51,710 nucleotides of DNA from a virus. The notes under the pieces were generated by a model. The model was not told where the DNA came from. It did no database searches and saw only the letters and a program-made list of their open reading frames with translations. Numbering within the stretch: position 1 is the stretch's first letter; each line of letters begins with the position of its first letter. The stretch spans positions 1 through 51,710 of the IMG/VR virus record IMGVR_UViG_3300036770_005865, one strand, 5' to 3'. Below are positions 8,944 through 17,608 of this stretch, one piece after another. The position numbers and the translations under genes were made by a program.

Positions 8944-10659
8944 TTAGAAGCCACCGAAGGCGACGACGGGGGGCTGCTGATCCATTTTGATGAGGACCTT
9001 GTCGAGGCGGTCGCGCTGCTCCTTGGCGAGGCCGACTGCCTGGTTGAGCAGATCCACCTGCTGCGCCTGAGGATCGCGGCCGAACATCTGATTCACCAGC
9101 CCGGCGAGGCTGCCCACTCCGCCGGCGGGAGCCTCGGGGGCCAGGGCGCTGGCACTGTCCGAGAATTCCTTCGCGAGGCGCTGGCTTTCGTTCAGATCAT
9201 CGAGCGCCGCTTTCTCTGCCTCGGTATCGCCACGCATGCGAGCTTGCTCGACCTTGATCCTTTGCAAAGAGAGGCCTTTTTTGATATCAGCACTGCTTCC
9301 CACCTTGAAGCCCAGCGCGCCCTCCAGCTGCTCGCGCAGCCGCGCCGCCTGCGCCTCGGGATCGAGCAGGGCGAAGCCACCGGCCTCGGCCTGCTCGCGG
9401 GCGGAGGCGAGATCGTCGGCACGTTTCTTCGCGGCGTCGGCTTCGTCCTTGGCCGTCTTTGCTTTCAGATCCGCGATCTCTTTCTCCAGGTCGCGGGATT
9501 TGGCCAGCCACTCGTAGGCCTCCTGGGCGGAGTTCTGCCCCTCGGCGGGGAGATTCGGATTCGCCTCGCGGGCGAGAGCGAGCTTTTCCAGTCCCGCCGT
9601 CGAGGTTTCGAAATTCAGACTGAAGAGCCCCACCGTGTCCTGCAGCATCTTCTCCAGCTTCGCCTGCAGCGCCGCGATCTTTTCATCATCGGGGAGGAGG
9701 TCGAGGCCTTCCGCCTCGAGCTCGTCCTTGATCTTGGCGATGCTCTTCTCCGCCTCTTCGCCCGCCTTCTCGCGCTCGTCGGCGGCGGCCTGCGCGGCGG
9801 CGGCCGCCTGCTGGCGCTCGAGGGCCTCGGCCTGGGCGTCCTTGCCATCGCGCTGCGAGGTGATCGATTTCAGCGCCTCGATCTGACGATCGTCGAAATT
9901 CAGCAAGGCTTTCTCCAGGCTGCCGCTGCTGGCCAGATCCGCGAGAAAGGTGCCCACCTCGCCCCATGCCCCGACAATGCCGATGCCAGACGACTTCGCC
10001 TTCGTCACCAGCCCGTCGAATTGATCGTTCAGCACCGCCATCCGGTCAATCAGCTCATCAGCCACCGCGGGGGCACCTTCAAAAAGATCGCGCAGCGCGT
10101 CCTCCGATTGCGCCAGCATCGGGATCAGGCTCGCCCCTGATCGACCGAGCAGGTCCATGATGTCCTTCACCCCCGTGCCCTCGGCTCGCGCCTTCTGAAA
10201 GGCACCGCTCAGCGCGATCAGTTTTTCATCCAGCGGCATCCGCGCCAGCTCAGCCGCCGTCACCCCGAAATTCGCGAGCGCCTCGGTTGCCTCCTTGTTG
10301 TCGAGATCGCCGAGGTTTTTCTCGAGCTTGATCATCGCCTTCGCCAGATCCTCCACCCCGACACTCGCCGTCTGCTGCGCCGCGTAGTCCACCCGCTGCA
10401 GCGTCTCCGCTGTCTCGCCCAGGGCGATCTTCAGATCAGCGATGTCGTCGGCCCGTTGCAGCGATGCCTTGATCCCGGCTCCGAGCGCGGCGAAGGAAAT
10501 CGCCGGCAGAGCCCCCTTGATGCCATCGGCCAGCGATCGACCCACCCCACCGCCCTCGCGTTTCATCTCGCCGGCTTTCTGACGCACATTCTGCGTCGCC
10601 CGATCGAGGTTGGCGTTGAAGTCCCGGATGCCGAGACGGAGTTCTGCTTGGATGGCCAT
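8944..10659 (-). CDS. Tail tape measure protein
   Basis: 571 residues. The N-terminus (MAIQAELRLGIRDFNANLDRATQNV) and the stretch SFAALGAGIKASLQRADDIADLK match the phage tape-measure pattern, in which the protein sets tail length and is threaded through the tube. Residues ~60-230 form the typical helical minor tail domain (LQRVDYAAQQTASVGVEDL, SGASLIPMLAQSEDALRDLFEG). A long Ala/Glu/Lys coiled coil follows at ~280-470. It is short for the family, so the tail should be short if it is a siphophage. It follows the gp10-like gene with a gap of only three nt. Confidence 0.85.
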   Translation of the reverse strand: MAIQAELRLGIRDFNANLDRATQNVRQKAGEMKREGGGVGRSLADGIKGALPAISFAALGAGIKASLQRADDIADLKIALGETAETLQRVDYAAQQTASVGVEDLAKAMIKLEKNLGDLDNKEATEALANFGVTAAELARMPLDEKLIALSGAFQKARAEGTGVKDIMDLLGRSGASLIPMLAQSEDALRDLFEGAPAVADELIDRMAVLNDQFDGLVTKAKSSGIGIVGAWGEVGTFLADLASSGSLEKALLNFDDRQIEALKSITSQRDGKDAQAEALERQQAAAAAQAAADEREKAGEEAEKSIAKIKDELEAEGLDLLPDDEKIAALQAKLEKMLQDTVGLFSLNFETSTAGLEKLALAREANPNLPAEGQNSAQEAYEWLAKSRDLEKEIADLKAKTAKDEADAAKKRADDLASAREQAEAGGFALLDPEAQAARLREQLEGALGFKVGSSADIKKGLSLQRIKVEQARMRGDTEAEKAALDDLNESQRLAKEFSDSASALAPEAPAGGVGSLAGLVNQMFGRDPQAQQVDLLNQAVGLAKEQRDRLDKVLIKMDQQPPVVAFGGF

Positions 10660-10662
10660 GGG

Positions 10663-11490
10663 TCAGTTAATGAGTTTTTGGTGGCGGCGCAGCAGGTAGG
10701 GGGCCTGCCGTTCCATCTTGCGCTGCTGGGCCCGGATCGCCCAGTCGACGCGACGGACGAGGTCGGCCATCTGCGAGGCGTAGCGCACGTCGTTGCGAAT
10801 GATGATGTAGAGATCGTCGCCCTCGAGCTGCATGCGCAGATCGCCGGGGGCGCTGCCGTGCCGGGCCATGAAGCGGGGCAGGCCGACACCCAGGCCCATC
10901 GCAGCAGAGCGGAAGCCACCACCGAGGAATCCGACACGCGGATCCATTGTTTTCAGGTATCGCTCGAAGGAAGATCGCCGGATCACGAACTGGTCGATGA
11001 ATCGCCAGCGGCCGATGTTCCGCTCGTAGCTGCCGGCGGAGGACATCTTGCCGTTCTTGAAATATCGCTTGTGGTGCGATCGCATCTCGCCCATCGAGAT
11101 CGACGGCTTGAAGGTGTTCGTCTCCGTGCCCCACACCGTGCCATCCTTTCGAGCAAAGAGCCGCACGCTTTGATTCTCGTAGACGCCCGTGTCGAGGGCC
11201 GTGTCGATCGTCGAGTCGCGCAGCACGGCGAAGACGCCGGCGCGGCGCTGCCCCCGCTTGTGGCCACCACCGGCAAGGTCTCGGCGGATCGCTCCGACTC
11301 CGGCTCGCTGAGCAGCCGCGGCGCCCTTGTTGAACTGATTGAATGGAGGGGTCACCTTGATCAGCTCCGAGAGCACACCCTTGCCCTGCACCTTCAGCTC
11401 TTCGCCGAAGCTGCGGCCCGTCAGCAGGGCAAACGTGCCGACATCCTGCGCAAAGGTTTCGCTTTGGATCGTGATCCCGTCTTCAATCAT
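10663..11490 (-). CDS. Minor tail / tail completion protein (position of HK97 gp10 or lambda Z)
   Basis: 275 residues, ATG at 11490, overlapping the preceding gene by 8 nt. It begins with ITIQSETFAQDVGTFALLTGRSFGEELKVQGKGVLSEL and is rich in basic residues, as in tail completion proteins, which join tails to heads. Phage B has a 203-residue protein of similar character at 48916-49527. The location between the chaperone-like genes and the tape measure is unusual for a Z-like protein, so the name is provisional. Confidence 0.5.
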   Translation of the reverse strand: MIEDGITIQSETFAQDVGTFALLTGRSFGEELKVQGKGVLSELIKVTPPFNQFNKGAAAAQRAGVGAIRRDLAGGGHKRGQRRAGVFAVLRDSTIDTALDTGVYENQSVRLFARKDGTVWGTETNTFKPSISMGEMRSHHKRYFKNGKMSSAGSYERNIGRWRFIDQFVIRRSSFERYLKTMDPRVGFLGGGFRSAAMGLGVGLPRFMARHGSAPGDLRMQLEGDDLYIIIRNDVRYASQMADLVRRVDWAIRAQQRKMERQAPYLLRRHQKLIN

Positions 11491-12139
11491 CCTGCCCGGG
11501 CGCAGGAGTCAATGCGGCCAGGGAGAAATCCTCGAAGGTTTCCTCCGGCACACTGCGGTCGCGGCCCCGGATCGTCCAGCGTCCCTCGCGGCGGCGATCG
11601 ACGTGATAGATCTGCCATGCCTCCCAGAGCGGCACGTGCCACTTCGCATACTCCAGCGACTCGCCGAGCACCTCCGCCACCGTCACGATCTGGGCCGAGA
11701 GCAGGGTGGGATTCACGACATCGGGCGGCGTGTCGTCGGCGGGATCCTTCGGGCCGCGCGGCTTCGGGCGGATCCGGATCTCGGTGGCGGCGATCAGGCC
11801 GAGGATCTGTGCCCGGTGCGCGCGCCATTCGCTGATCAGGGCCAGCGTGCCGGCCTGGCTGCTCTCCTCGTAGGTCATCGCTCCGCGCCAGCCTCCGTCC
11901 CAGAGAGCGCGCGAGATCTCATCGATCGGCGCCGCGTGCAGCCAAACGTAGGCCAGCACCTCGCGGATCTCATCCAGCGGATCCTCGTAGACCGCCAGCG
12001 GATCCAGCACCCGCAGCCCCATCACCTTCACCGCCTGGTGCGAGCAAAGCGAGAGGCTGCGCAGATCCCGGTCAAAGAGCCGGGTATCCGGCGGGAACCA
12101 GGCGAAAGGGAGAATCAAGGCGCGGTCGAGGTCGGTCAT
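11483..12139 (-). CDS. Tail assembly protein, possibly T-like chaperone partner
   Basis: 218 residues, ATG at 12139, four nt after the stop of the 160-residue gene. In lambda-type phages two genes between the tail tube and the tape measure encode assembly chaperones G and GT. This pair holds the same general place, though a further gene separates it from the tape measure. No obvious slippery heptamer was found at the boundary, so a frameshift fusion is not supported here. The family assignment rests on gene order. Confidence 0.45.
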   Translation of the reverse strand: MTDLDRALILPFAWFPPDTRLFDRDLRSLSLCSHQAVKVMGLRVLDPLAVYEDPLDEIREVLAYVWLHAAPIDEISRALWDGGWRGAMTYEESSQAGTLALISEWRAHRAQILGLIAATEIRIRPKPRGPKDPADDTPPDVVNPTLLSAQIVTVAEVLGESLEYAKWHVPLWEAWQIYHVDRRREGRWTIRGRDRSVPEETFEDFSLAALTPAPGQDD

Positions 12140-12143
12140 ACTC

Positions 12144-12626
12144 TCAAGAATCCATCATCCGGTGAAAATCACGCAGCGTCGCGGGATCCCCGCCGACCTG
12201 CCCGAAGCAGCTCCTCACTCCCTCCTCCGCCATCGCCACGAGCGGCTCGGCCTGGAAGCGTGCCGTCAGGGCGTCGATCCATTTCCCATACGCGGCGTGT
12301 CCGGTGACGACGCGGCGCAGGGCGGCATCCTCGCGCCACTTGGCGACCCACTCGGCCAGCCTCAGCTTCTCGCCGGAAAAGTCGATCGTGCGCGCCAGGA
12401 AGTGCAGACGCACCAGACGGGTCAGCTCGCCCTGCTTCGCATCTTTGAATTGCGGCAGGCGCGTCTTTCCGACCACGAGATTCTCGATCGCGCACTCGGG
12501 CGGCGACACGAGGCGGAATCCCACCCAGTGGATCGCGGCGATCTCGGGGAGATGAATGGGCACTAGCCCGGAGAGCGGCTCCTCGTAGGCGACGGTGGCG
12601 ACGCCGGCGTGCGCGGACGCAGCCAT
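12144..12626 (-). CDS. Tail assembly chaperone-like protein
   Basis: 160 residues from ATG 12626-12624, which overlaps the tail tube stop as TGATG; a GTG one codon upstream is an alternative. The protein is mostly helical with a middle segment KQGELTRLVRLHFLARTIDF. It directly follows the tail tube gene, the usual place of the first tail chaperone, which coats the tape measure before tube polymerisation. Assignment is from position. Confidence 0.45.
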   Translation of the reverse strand: MAASAHAGVATVAYEEPLSGLVPIHLPEIAAIHWVGFRLVSPPECAIENLVVGKTRLPQFKDAKQGELTRLVRLHFLARTIDFSGEKLRLAEWVAKWREDAALRRVVTGHAAYGKWIDALTARFQAEPLVAMAEEGVRSCFGQVGGDPATLRDFHRMMDS

Positions 12627-13312
12627 CACGCGGCCAGGTAATGCTGCCCCTCGGCGGAGTAGCGATTCCAGTCGGCGCGCTTCTCGCCTTCCATCACGGA
12701 AAGGGCGATCACCTTGCCGGTCGTGGCGCCGACGAATTCGGCACCGCCCGATCCGAGGACGAGCCCGGCGGGCTTGTCGCCGCGGCCGGCGATGGCGAAG
12801 GTGCGGCGAGGGGTGATCGTGCCGCGGGCGGCAGGTGCGCCATCGGTGCCGACCAGCACCTTGTCCTCGAGCGAGCTGCTGCGGCGCATGCTCTCGACGA
12901 TCGAGTAGGTCACCGACTTCACCTTCAGATCGGCGATCGTCGGCTCGGCCCCGACTTCCGAGGGCGTCGCGGGATCATCGGTGAAAGTGGTGACGCCGGC
13001 GCTGCGGATCGAAAACTGGCAGCGCGCGTTCGGCGTCTCGGTGATCTCGACATTCACCACGGTGAGGGTCGAGGGCGTGGCGATGTCTGCAGCGGTGAGG
13101 GCGAGACTATGCGGCCCCTCGCCGGAGACATTCGTCTCGACGCGGGCGATGTTCACCGGATCGGCTTGGATGATCGCGCCGCTCGAGGCCGAGAGCACCT
13201 CGGAGACTTCGACGCTGGTGGTCTTCATGCAATCATCGGCGACGGTGCCAGAGGCGAGGGTGGGGCCGTAGACGGTCGCGATGGTGGAGGTGATGCCAAG
13301 GTGTGCGGACAT
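12626..13312 (-). CDS. Major tail tube protein
   Basis: 228 residues, ATG at 13312. It is a beta-rich, low-Cys protein of the size of tail tube subunits, lies directly after a tail terminator-like gene and before chaperone-like genes, and carries strands typical of the fold (TLTVVNVEITETPNARCQFSIRS; KVIALSVMEGEKRADWNRY). A perfect TTTGACA box lies 13 nt before the start, suiting a highly expressed late gene. The phage B counterpart by position is at 50899-51279. Tube identity is inferred from order and composition. Confidence 0.65.
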   Translation of the reverse strand: MSAHLGITSTIATVYGPTLASGTVADDCMKTTSVEVSEVLSASSGAIIQADPVNIARVETNVSGEGPHSLALTAADIATPSTLTVVNVEITETPNARCQFSIRSAGVTTFTDDPATPSEVGAEPTIADLKVKSVTYSIVESMRRSSSLEDKVLVGTDGAPAARGTITPRRTFAIAGRGDKPAGLVLGSGGAEFVGATTGKVIALSVMEGEKRADWNRYSAEGQHYLAA

Positions 13313-13325
13313 GGTGTGCGGAGGG

Positions 13326-13332
13326 TGTCAAA
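13326..13332 (-). promoter_or_regulatory. TTTGACA late-gene box before the tail tube gene
   Basis: TTTGACA on the minus strand, 13 nt upstream of ATG 13312; no Shine-Dalgarno sequence is present in the same gap. Confidence 0.5.
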
Positions 13333-13345
13333 TGTGGAAGAGTGG

Positions 13346-13840
13346 TTACGGGGTCGCGCGCACGAGCCCGATCTCGACTTCGAAATGCGGCGCATACGCT
13401 CCCCCTTCCCTTCCGGGCTGCCAGCCTTTGGCAACGATGCCGCCGCCATCCCAGTCGGTGAGGCGGGCGGAGATGGCGTCGCCGATGTCGTCGGCTACGG
13501 TGGGGGTATCGATGGCGGAGAAGGCGCGCTCGATGGCCTGCTCGAAATGGGTGTGCAATCCACCGAGGGCGACAGGCTCGGCGGGCGTCATGATGTGGAT
13601 GTGCACGATCACATTGCGAAGCTCGTCGTAGACCTGGGGCGAGGCCGCCGCGGCGACGGCGACGAGGGTCTTGTTTTTCGGGGCGCTGCCCTGCGAGGTC
13701 GCGGCCCGCGCCGTCCAGGCAGGATCCGGCAGAGCGGTGTCAGTGACGCGCGCGGCATCAATGGCGGTGTCCAGTGCCGTGTCGGCACCGAGGACGTCGG
13801 TCAGGTATTCGGCCAGGGCGGTCTCGATCTCAGTGATCAT
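13346..13840 (-). CDS. Tail terminator / minor tail protein (lambda U-like position)
   Basis: 164 residues from ATG 13840 (MITEIETALAEYLTDVLG), chosen because it gives a 4-nt ATGA overlap with the upstream gene. The pattern of an N-terminal helix followed by a strand (VYDELRNVIVHIHIMTPAEP) and a C-terminal HFEVEIGLVRATP matches tail terminator proteins, which cap the tube and join it to the head. The phage B protein at 51283-51696 has the same layout (N-terminal helix, VAIEIQTRN strand, VTYSLVATIQP end). Confidence 0.6.
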   Translation of the reverse strand: MITEIETALAEYLTDVLGADTALDTAIDAARVTDTALPDPAWTARAATSQGSAPKNKTLVAVAAAASPQVYDELRNVIVHIHIMTPAEPVALGGLHTHFEQAIERAFSAIDTPTVADDIGDAISARLTDWDGGGIVAKGWQPGREGGAYAPHFEVEIGLVRATP

Positions 13841-14178
13841 TCGTCGGCTCCGGGGGTGCGGCTGCAACGAAGCAACCAGTGGCGATCGGCCTCGAGGTGG
13901 CCGGCGACGGAATCGATGCGGAAGCCGCGACCGTCGATGGTCAGGGATCGGCCGCGCACAGGCGTGCCGGTGAAGGCGGTCTTCAGAAAGGCGACGCTGG
14001 CCTGTTGCACCAGCTCGGCGTGCCCGGCCTGGTCGAAGGCGTAGCCCTCGCTGCCCATCTGGGCCCCGGCATCGGGCGTCTGGCTGTCGATCTCCACCGT
14101 CGCGGGATACCGCTCGACGATGGCGGCGAGGGCGGCATCCTTTGCCGCCTGCTGTGCCTCGGCGATGCTCGCGTGCAT
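13837..14178 (-). CDS. Head-tail connector / head closure protein
   Basis: 113 residues, ATG at 14178. An N-terminal Ala-rich helix is followed by beta strands ending in VRGRSLTIDGRGFRIDSVAG, a pattern seen in lambda FII-like attachment proteins that bind below the portal. It sits between the capsid-proximal gene and the tail terminator, exactly where a head closure protein belongs. Function is inferred from order and pattern. Confidence 0.55.
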   Translation of the reverse strand: MHASIAEAQQAAKDAALAAIVERYPATVEIDSQTPDAGAQMGSEGYAFDQAGHAELVQQASVAFLKTAFTGTPVRGRSLTIDGRGFRIDSVAGHLEADRHWLLRCSRTPGADE

Positions 14179-14187
14179 GGCCGGCGC

Positions 14188-14550
14188 TTACTTGCCTTTG
14201 CCTTTGCCTTTGGGGGCCATGGAGCCGGGAGTGGGGCCACCGCTGACCTCGCCGTGAGACGCGATCGAGAGGAGGTCGCCCGCCCCACCTTCGCCGGAGA
14301 GGTCACCCTCTCCGGCTCCGGTGGATGCAGCAGTGACCTCGAGCGAAGCGGTAGAGCGGGTGCCTTTGAGGCGGCGACTTTTCACGCGACCCTCCCAGAG
14401 CTCGAGCACGGGCAGGCCGGGCACGGGGGAGACGCCAGCCTCGCTCAGCGCTTTGAATTGCGCTTTCGCCTCGTCGAGCGGCAGCACAGGCGTGATGGTC
14501 TGACCGCTCTTGCGGTCTTCGGCGAGGACGAGGAGGATGGCGATTTTCAT
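14188..14550 (-). CDS. Small protein between capsid and connector genes
   Basis: 120 residues, ATG at 14550. The first 60 residues are folded-looking (MKIAILLVLAEDRKSG, LPVLELWEGRVKSRR). The C-terminal half is Gly/Ser/Thr-rich and ends in KGKGKGK. Lambda-like phages have FI or head-tail genes here. No family was recognised; the basic tail might touch DNA or the acidic portal tail. Confidence 0.5.
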   Translation of the reverse strand: MKIAILLVLAEDRKSGQTITPVLPLDEAKAQFKALSEAGVSPVPGLPVLELWEGRVKSRRLKGTRSTASLEVTAASTGAGEGDLSGEGGAGDLLSIASHGEVSGGPTPGSMAPKGKGKGK

Positions 14551-14595
14551 GCTGGGAATCGGGGCGGCGTTTCAGTCGGGGTGGAGCGGCACGGA

Positions 14596-15768
14596 TCAGA
14601 GCGTGCGGATGATCTTCAGCTGATCGGTGTCGCCCAGGCCGAAGCCGTAGTGGCACTCGATCGTCTGGATCTCTTCGTCGGTGTCGGCGTCGGCGAAGTG
14701 GTAGTATTGCAGCACCAGACCGGTCTCGGGATCGACGAGCTCCTGGTAATCGAAGAGCTGGCCGCGGATCGCGGGGGTCGGAGGCACGGGGGCGAAGCCG
14801 ACGAGCAGGGCCGAGGGCAGCACGGCGATGCCGCCGATGTTCTCGTAGAGACGCACCGAGCCGTCGGTGATGTCGGTGGTGAAATTCACCGCCGAGCCAC
14901 CCACGGTGGCAGACACGGTGAAGGTGTTCACGCTGGGCACGGTGATCACGTAGTAAGGCGTGGTCGCAGCAGTGAGCCCGGAGCCGCCGGTGAGAGCGGG
15001 GAAGAGCACGCGATCGCCGACGGCGAAGCCGTGGGCGGTGGCGGTGATCACTTCGGTGTCGGCCTCGCCGGTGATCGAGGTGATGGCGGTGCCGTTGTTG
15101 CTGTTCAGCCCGGCGGTCTCCACGACGTCGAAGCCGAGGACGTTGCCGATCACGCCATCGCGGAAGGTGCGGCCACCGTCGCCACGCATGGAGGCGTCGA
15201 TGATCTGGGGCTGCTTCAGCAGGTTGCACCCGTAGGCGGGGTTCAGGATGAGGCTGCGGCCCGTCTCGGGCCAGAACTCCTCGCCGCAGATCTTGCGGAG
15301 ATCGGCCACCTCGTCTTCGTCGAAGTTCGCCGCGGTGACGGCGTCGATCGTGGTGCTGTCGAAGTCGGCGGCACGGACGGCGCCGAAGATGTCGGCGAGA
15401 ATGTCGTAGGCGAGAGCCTCGCCCTTCAGCATGCCGTGCATCACAGGGTCGAAGATCGGCTGGCGGGCCTTCTCCGTGGCGGTGAAGCTGATCGCCTGCA
15501 CTTTGTTCGTGAAGTTGTCGATCGTCTTCGCGTTCGTCGCGGTGCTCGAGGCAAGGGCCTTGCGGCTGCCATTCGCGGCGCGGGTGACGCTGGTGCCGGT
15601 GGAGGCCAGCGGGTAGTAGGGGATCGACATCGTGCCGTCGCCCTTCAGCTTCACGTCCGAGTAGACCGTGGAGAATTGACGGAGGGGCAACAGCTTGCGC
15701 TTGAGGGCGCGCATCGAAGAGGTAAGCACCTCAGTGAGCTGGAGGGAGGAGTCGATGGTATTGGCCAT
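14596..15768 (-). CDS. Major capsid protein (lambda gpE-like) with inserted beta domain
   Basis: 390 residues, ATG at 15768. The body fits the lambda E-type capsid family: an N-terminal arm, conserved blocks DIFGAVRAADFDSTT and GRSLILNPAYGCNLLKQPQI, and the C-terminal ECHYGFGLGDTDQLKIIRTL. Residues ~235-300 look inserted: EVITATAHGFAVGDRVLF ... YYVITVPSVNTFTVSATVGG is a small repeat domain otherwise common in phage fibre proteins. It lies directly downstream of the scaffold gene; a TTTGACA box lies 65 nt upstream. Capsid identity is strong; the surface role of the insertion is inferred. Confidence 0.85.
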   Translation of the reverse strand: MANTIDSSLQLTEVLTSSMRALKRKLLPLRQFSTVYSDVKLKGDGTMSIPYYPLASTGTSVTRAANGSRKALASSTATNAKTIDNFTNKVQAISFTATEKARQPIFDPVMHGMLKGEALAYDILADIFGAVRAADFDSTTIDAVTAANFDEDEVADLRKICGEEFWPETGRSLILNPAYGCNLLKQPQIIDASMRGDGGRTFRDGVIGNVLGFDVVETAGLNSNNGTAITSITGEADTEVITATAHGFAVGDRVLFPALTGGSGLTAATTPYYVITVPSVNTFTVSATVGGSAVNFTTDITDGSVRLYENIGGIAVLPSALLVGFAPVPPTPAIRGQLFDYQELVDPETGLVLQYYHFADADTDEEIQTIECHYGFGLGDTDQLKIIRTL

Positions 15769-15840
15769 GGTTTAGCGGGGTCTGAGGTGTGGAAAAAAGA
15801 GTGGGTTCAGTTGCGGGAATACAGAGGGGCGTCTGTCAAA

Positions 15841-16410
15841 TCACGCCGCAGCGTGGGCTTTTTCGTAGCGGCTGAGGAGGGTGGCCCGCTCCTGCAGAGT
15901 GGGCAGTTTCGCCATCTGCTCTTCGAGCTCGGCGCGGGTGGCGGGCACCGCGGCAGCGGGGTCGACCTCGGCGGCGGCGGGCAGTGCGGCGGCGGAGAAG
16001 CCGAGCGATGCGACGGTCTCCTGCGCTTTCTTGGCGACGGTGGTTTGCTCGGCCTTCAATCCGGCGGCCTCGGCCTCGGACGCTTTCAGCGCCTTGTCGA
16101 CGACAGCGGCATCAGCCTCGAGGGCGGTGATCTTTTCGTTGGCGGCAGCCAAGGCGGCATTCGCGGTGGCGAGCTCACCGGTGAGTCGCTCGATCGTGGC
16201 GGCGTGCTCGGCGAGGCTGGCATCACGCTCGGCGATGGTCGCCTGGAGCGTGGCCTTGCTGGCGATGGCGGCGGAGAGCCGCTGGCCGATCGTCAGCTTT
16301 TGATCGTCGTCGGCTTTGGGTGGTTCCACGGCGGGGGCACCACCGGCGGAGGGATTCTCGTTCGCTTCCTCACAGAGGAGCGCGGACATGGCGAGTAGAG
16401 AGGCGAATTT
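15841..16410 (-). CDS. Capsid scaffold protein
   Basis: 189 residues from ATG 16410 (MKFASLLAMSALL). A TTG 14 codons upstream keeps the frame open but lies inside the previous stop region. After a short N-terminus the protein is a long Ala/Glu/Lys coiled coil (IERLTGELATANAALAAANEKITALEADAAVV), ending with a basic tail (ERATLLSRYEKAHAAA). That layout and the position just before the major capsid gene fit an internal scaffold that directs prohead assembly. The stop of the previous gene falls inside a TTTGACA box 36 nt upstream. Confidence 0.75.
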   Translation of the reverse strand, partial: KFASLLAMSALLCEEANENPSAGGAPAVEPPKADDDQKLTIGQRLSAAIASKATLQATIAERDASLAEHAATIERLTGELATANAALAAANEKITALEADAAVVDKALKASEAEAAGLKAEQTTVAKKAQETVASLGFSAAALPAAAEVDPAAAVPATRAELEEQMAKLPTLQERATLLSRYEKAHAAA

Positions 16411-16448
16411 CATAGGTGGTGTCGGAAATGATAAAGCGCGCCCAGGTG

Positions 16449-17186
16449 TCAAACCGGCGCGGCGAATCGATCCGCGAATCGCCAGCGGTGCGACTCGACG
16501 TGGATCATCTTCACGAGACTGCGGTGCTCGGCGAGGGTGAGGCAGAGGTGATCCAGACAGCCGGGAAAGCGGTCGATGATCTGCCGGATCTGAATGTGCG
16601 TATACTCGCCCTCGGGATCGAATTTTTTTTCCAGCCAGGCCTGCTCGATGGCGCGCCAGGTGGCGATCTCGTGACCGTGATCAGCGCAGCCTTTCAGCTT
16701 GCCTTCGCGGTTATCGCTGGCGGGCCGGTTTTTGTGGCGCGGCTGGCCTGCCTTGGTCAGCTTCGGTCTATCCTCGGGCAGCTCGACCATCGCACAGGGA
16801 TTCGGCCGACTGCGCAGTCTCGCGCGCACGCGATCAAATCCGGGCGGGCGATGGGTCGGCGAAGGCATAGGCGAATCGGAAAGGGTGACGGTAGCGGGCT
16901 CGATCCGGACGGGTGCGGTCGGGGCGACGGTCTCGATGATGCGCACGGGCACGGTGGTCGGGGCTGCGACGGGCGCAGCCAGGGCGATCTGCAATCGCTC
17001 GATCTCGGCCTGCTGATCCTCGATCCTCCCGGCCATGGCATCGATGCGCTGCCACATCTGGGCGCAGCGATCGGCGAGGCGTTTCCCACGGAGCGGGCTT
17101 GGTTTTCTGACGAGATCGGCGATCTCTTCCTCGAGAAGGTGGCAGGAAACGCGGGCGGCGGAGGCAAGCTGGAGGGGTGTCTCCAT
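16449..17186 (-). CDS. Unknown protein in head operon
   Basis: 245 residues, ATG at 17186. An N-terminal helical region with coiled-coil character (IDAMAGRIEDQQAEIERLQIAL) is followed by a Pro/Val/Thr linker and a basic C-terminal domain with several His and Cys residues (NREGKLKGCADHGHEIATW, CLDHLCLTLAEHR). It lies between the SSB-tailed protein and the scaffold. No family was recognised; the His/Cys content could bind metal but this is a guess. Confidence 0.5.
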   Translation of the reverse strand: METPLQLASAARVSCHLLEEEIADLVRKPSPLRGKRLADRCAQMWQRIDAMAGRIEDQQAEIERLQIALAAPVAAPTTVPVRIIETVAPTAPVRIEPATVTLSDSPMPSPTHRPPGFDRVRARLRSRPNPCAMVELPEDRPKLTKAGQPRHKNRPASDNREGKLKGCADHGHEIATWRAIEQAWLEKKFDPEGEYTHIQIRQIIDRFPGCLDHLCLTLAEHRSLVKMIHVESHRWRFADRFAAPV

Positions 17187-17190
17187 GGGA

Positions 17191-17604
17191 TTAAAAGGGG
17201 ATGTCGTCGTCGTCCTCTCCGCCGCGGTGATCGCTGCCGCGGGTCTCGCCGGCGGATCCGCTGTCGGAGGCGGGCGGTGAGGCCTCGCGCCGATCTTCAG
17301 AGGGGCGCCACGTCATGTCCTTGAGGTGGCCGGTCTCTTTGGAATTGAAGACAGCGACGTCGATCTTTCCGCCGGGAAAGGCAGGCGACTCGATCTGACC
17401 AGAGAGAAATGCCTCGCCGCCATTTTTCGGCACACGCCGCCAAAGGGCACCACACCGCTCGCCCTCGTGATTCACATACCAGTGCGGCTGCCGCTCGCCG
17501 GGATTATCGACTTTGGCAAGGGTGACCTCGCACGGAGGAAGTAAGGGAATCGAGAGTTTAAAAAGAAGCCCTTCGCCGTTTCTGTAACCTTTTCCAATAC
17601 GCAT
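17191..17604 (-). CDS. DUF736-like protein with SSB-type acidic tail
   Basis: 137 residues, ATG at 17604. Residues ~40-100 fit the DUF736 pattern (GALWRRVPKNGGEAFLSGQIESPAFPGGKIDVAVF). The last 30 residues are an unstructured Ser/Gly/Asp tail ending GGEDDDDIPF, the tip that bacterial single-stranded DNA-binding proteins use to recruit repair and replication partners. A family member with this tip probably binds ssDNA or host SSB partners. It is odd to find it between the prohead protease and the capsid genes, in a late operon. Confidence 0.7.
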   Translation of the reverse strand: MRIGKGYRNGEGLLFKLSIPLLPPCEVTLAKVDNPGERQPHWYVNHEGERCGALWRRVPKNGGEAFLSGQIESPAFPGGKIDVAVFNSKETGHLKDMTWRPSEDRREASPPASDSGSAGETRGSDHRGGEDDDDIPF

Positions 17605-17608
17605 AAAA

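Noticed and set aside
12139-12144. Programmed frameshift between the phage A chaperone-like genes
   Set aside because: No slippery run near the boundary and the genes do not overlap.
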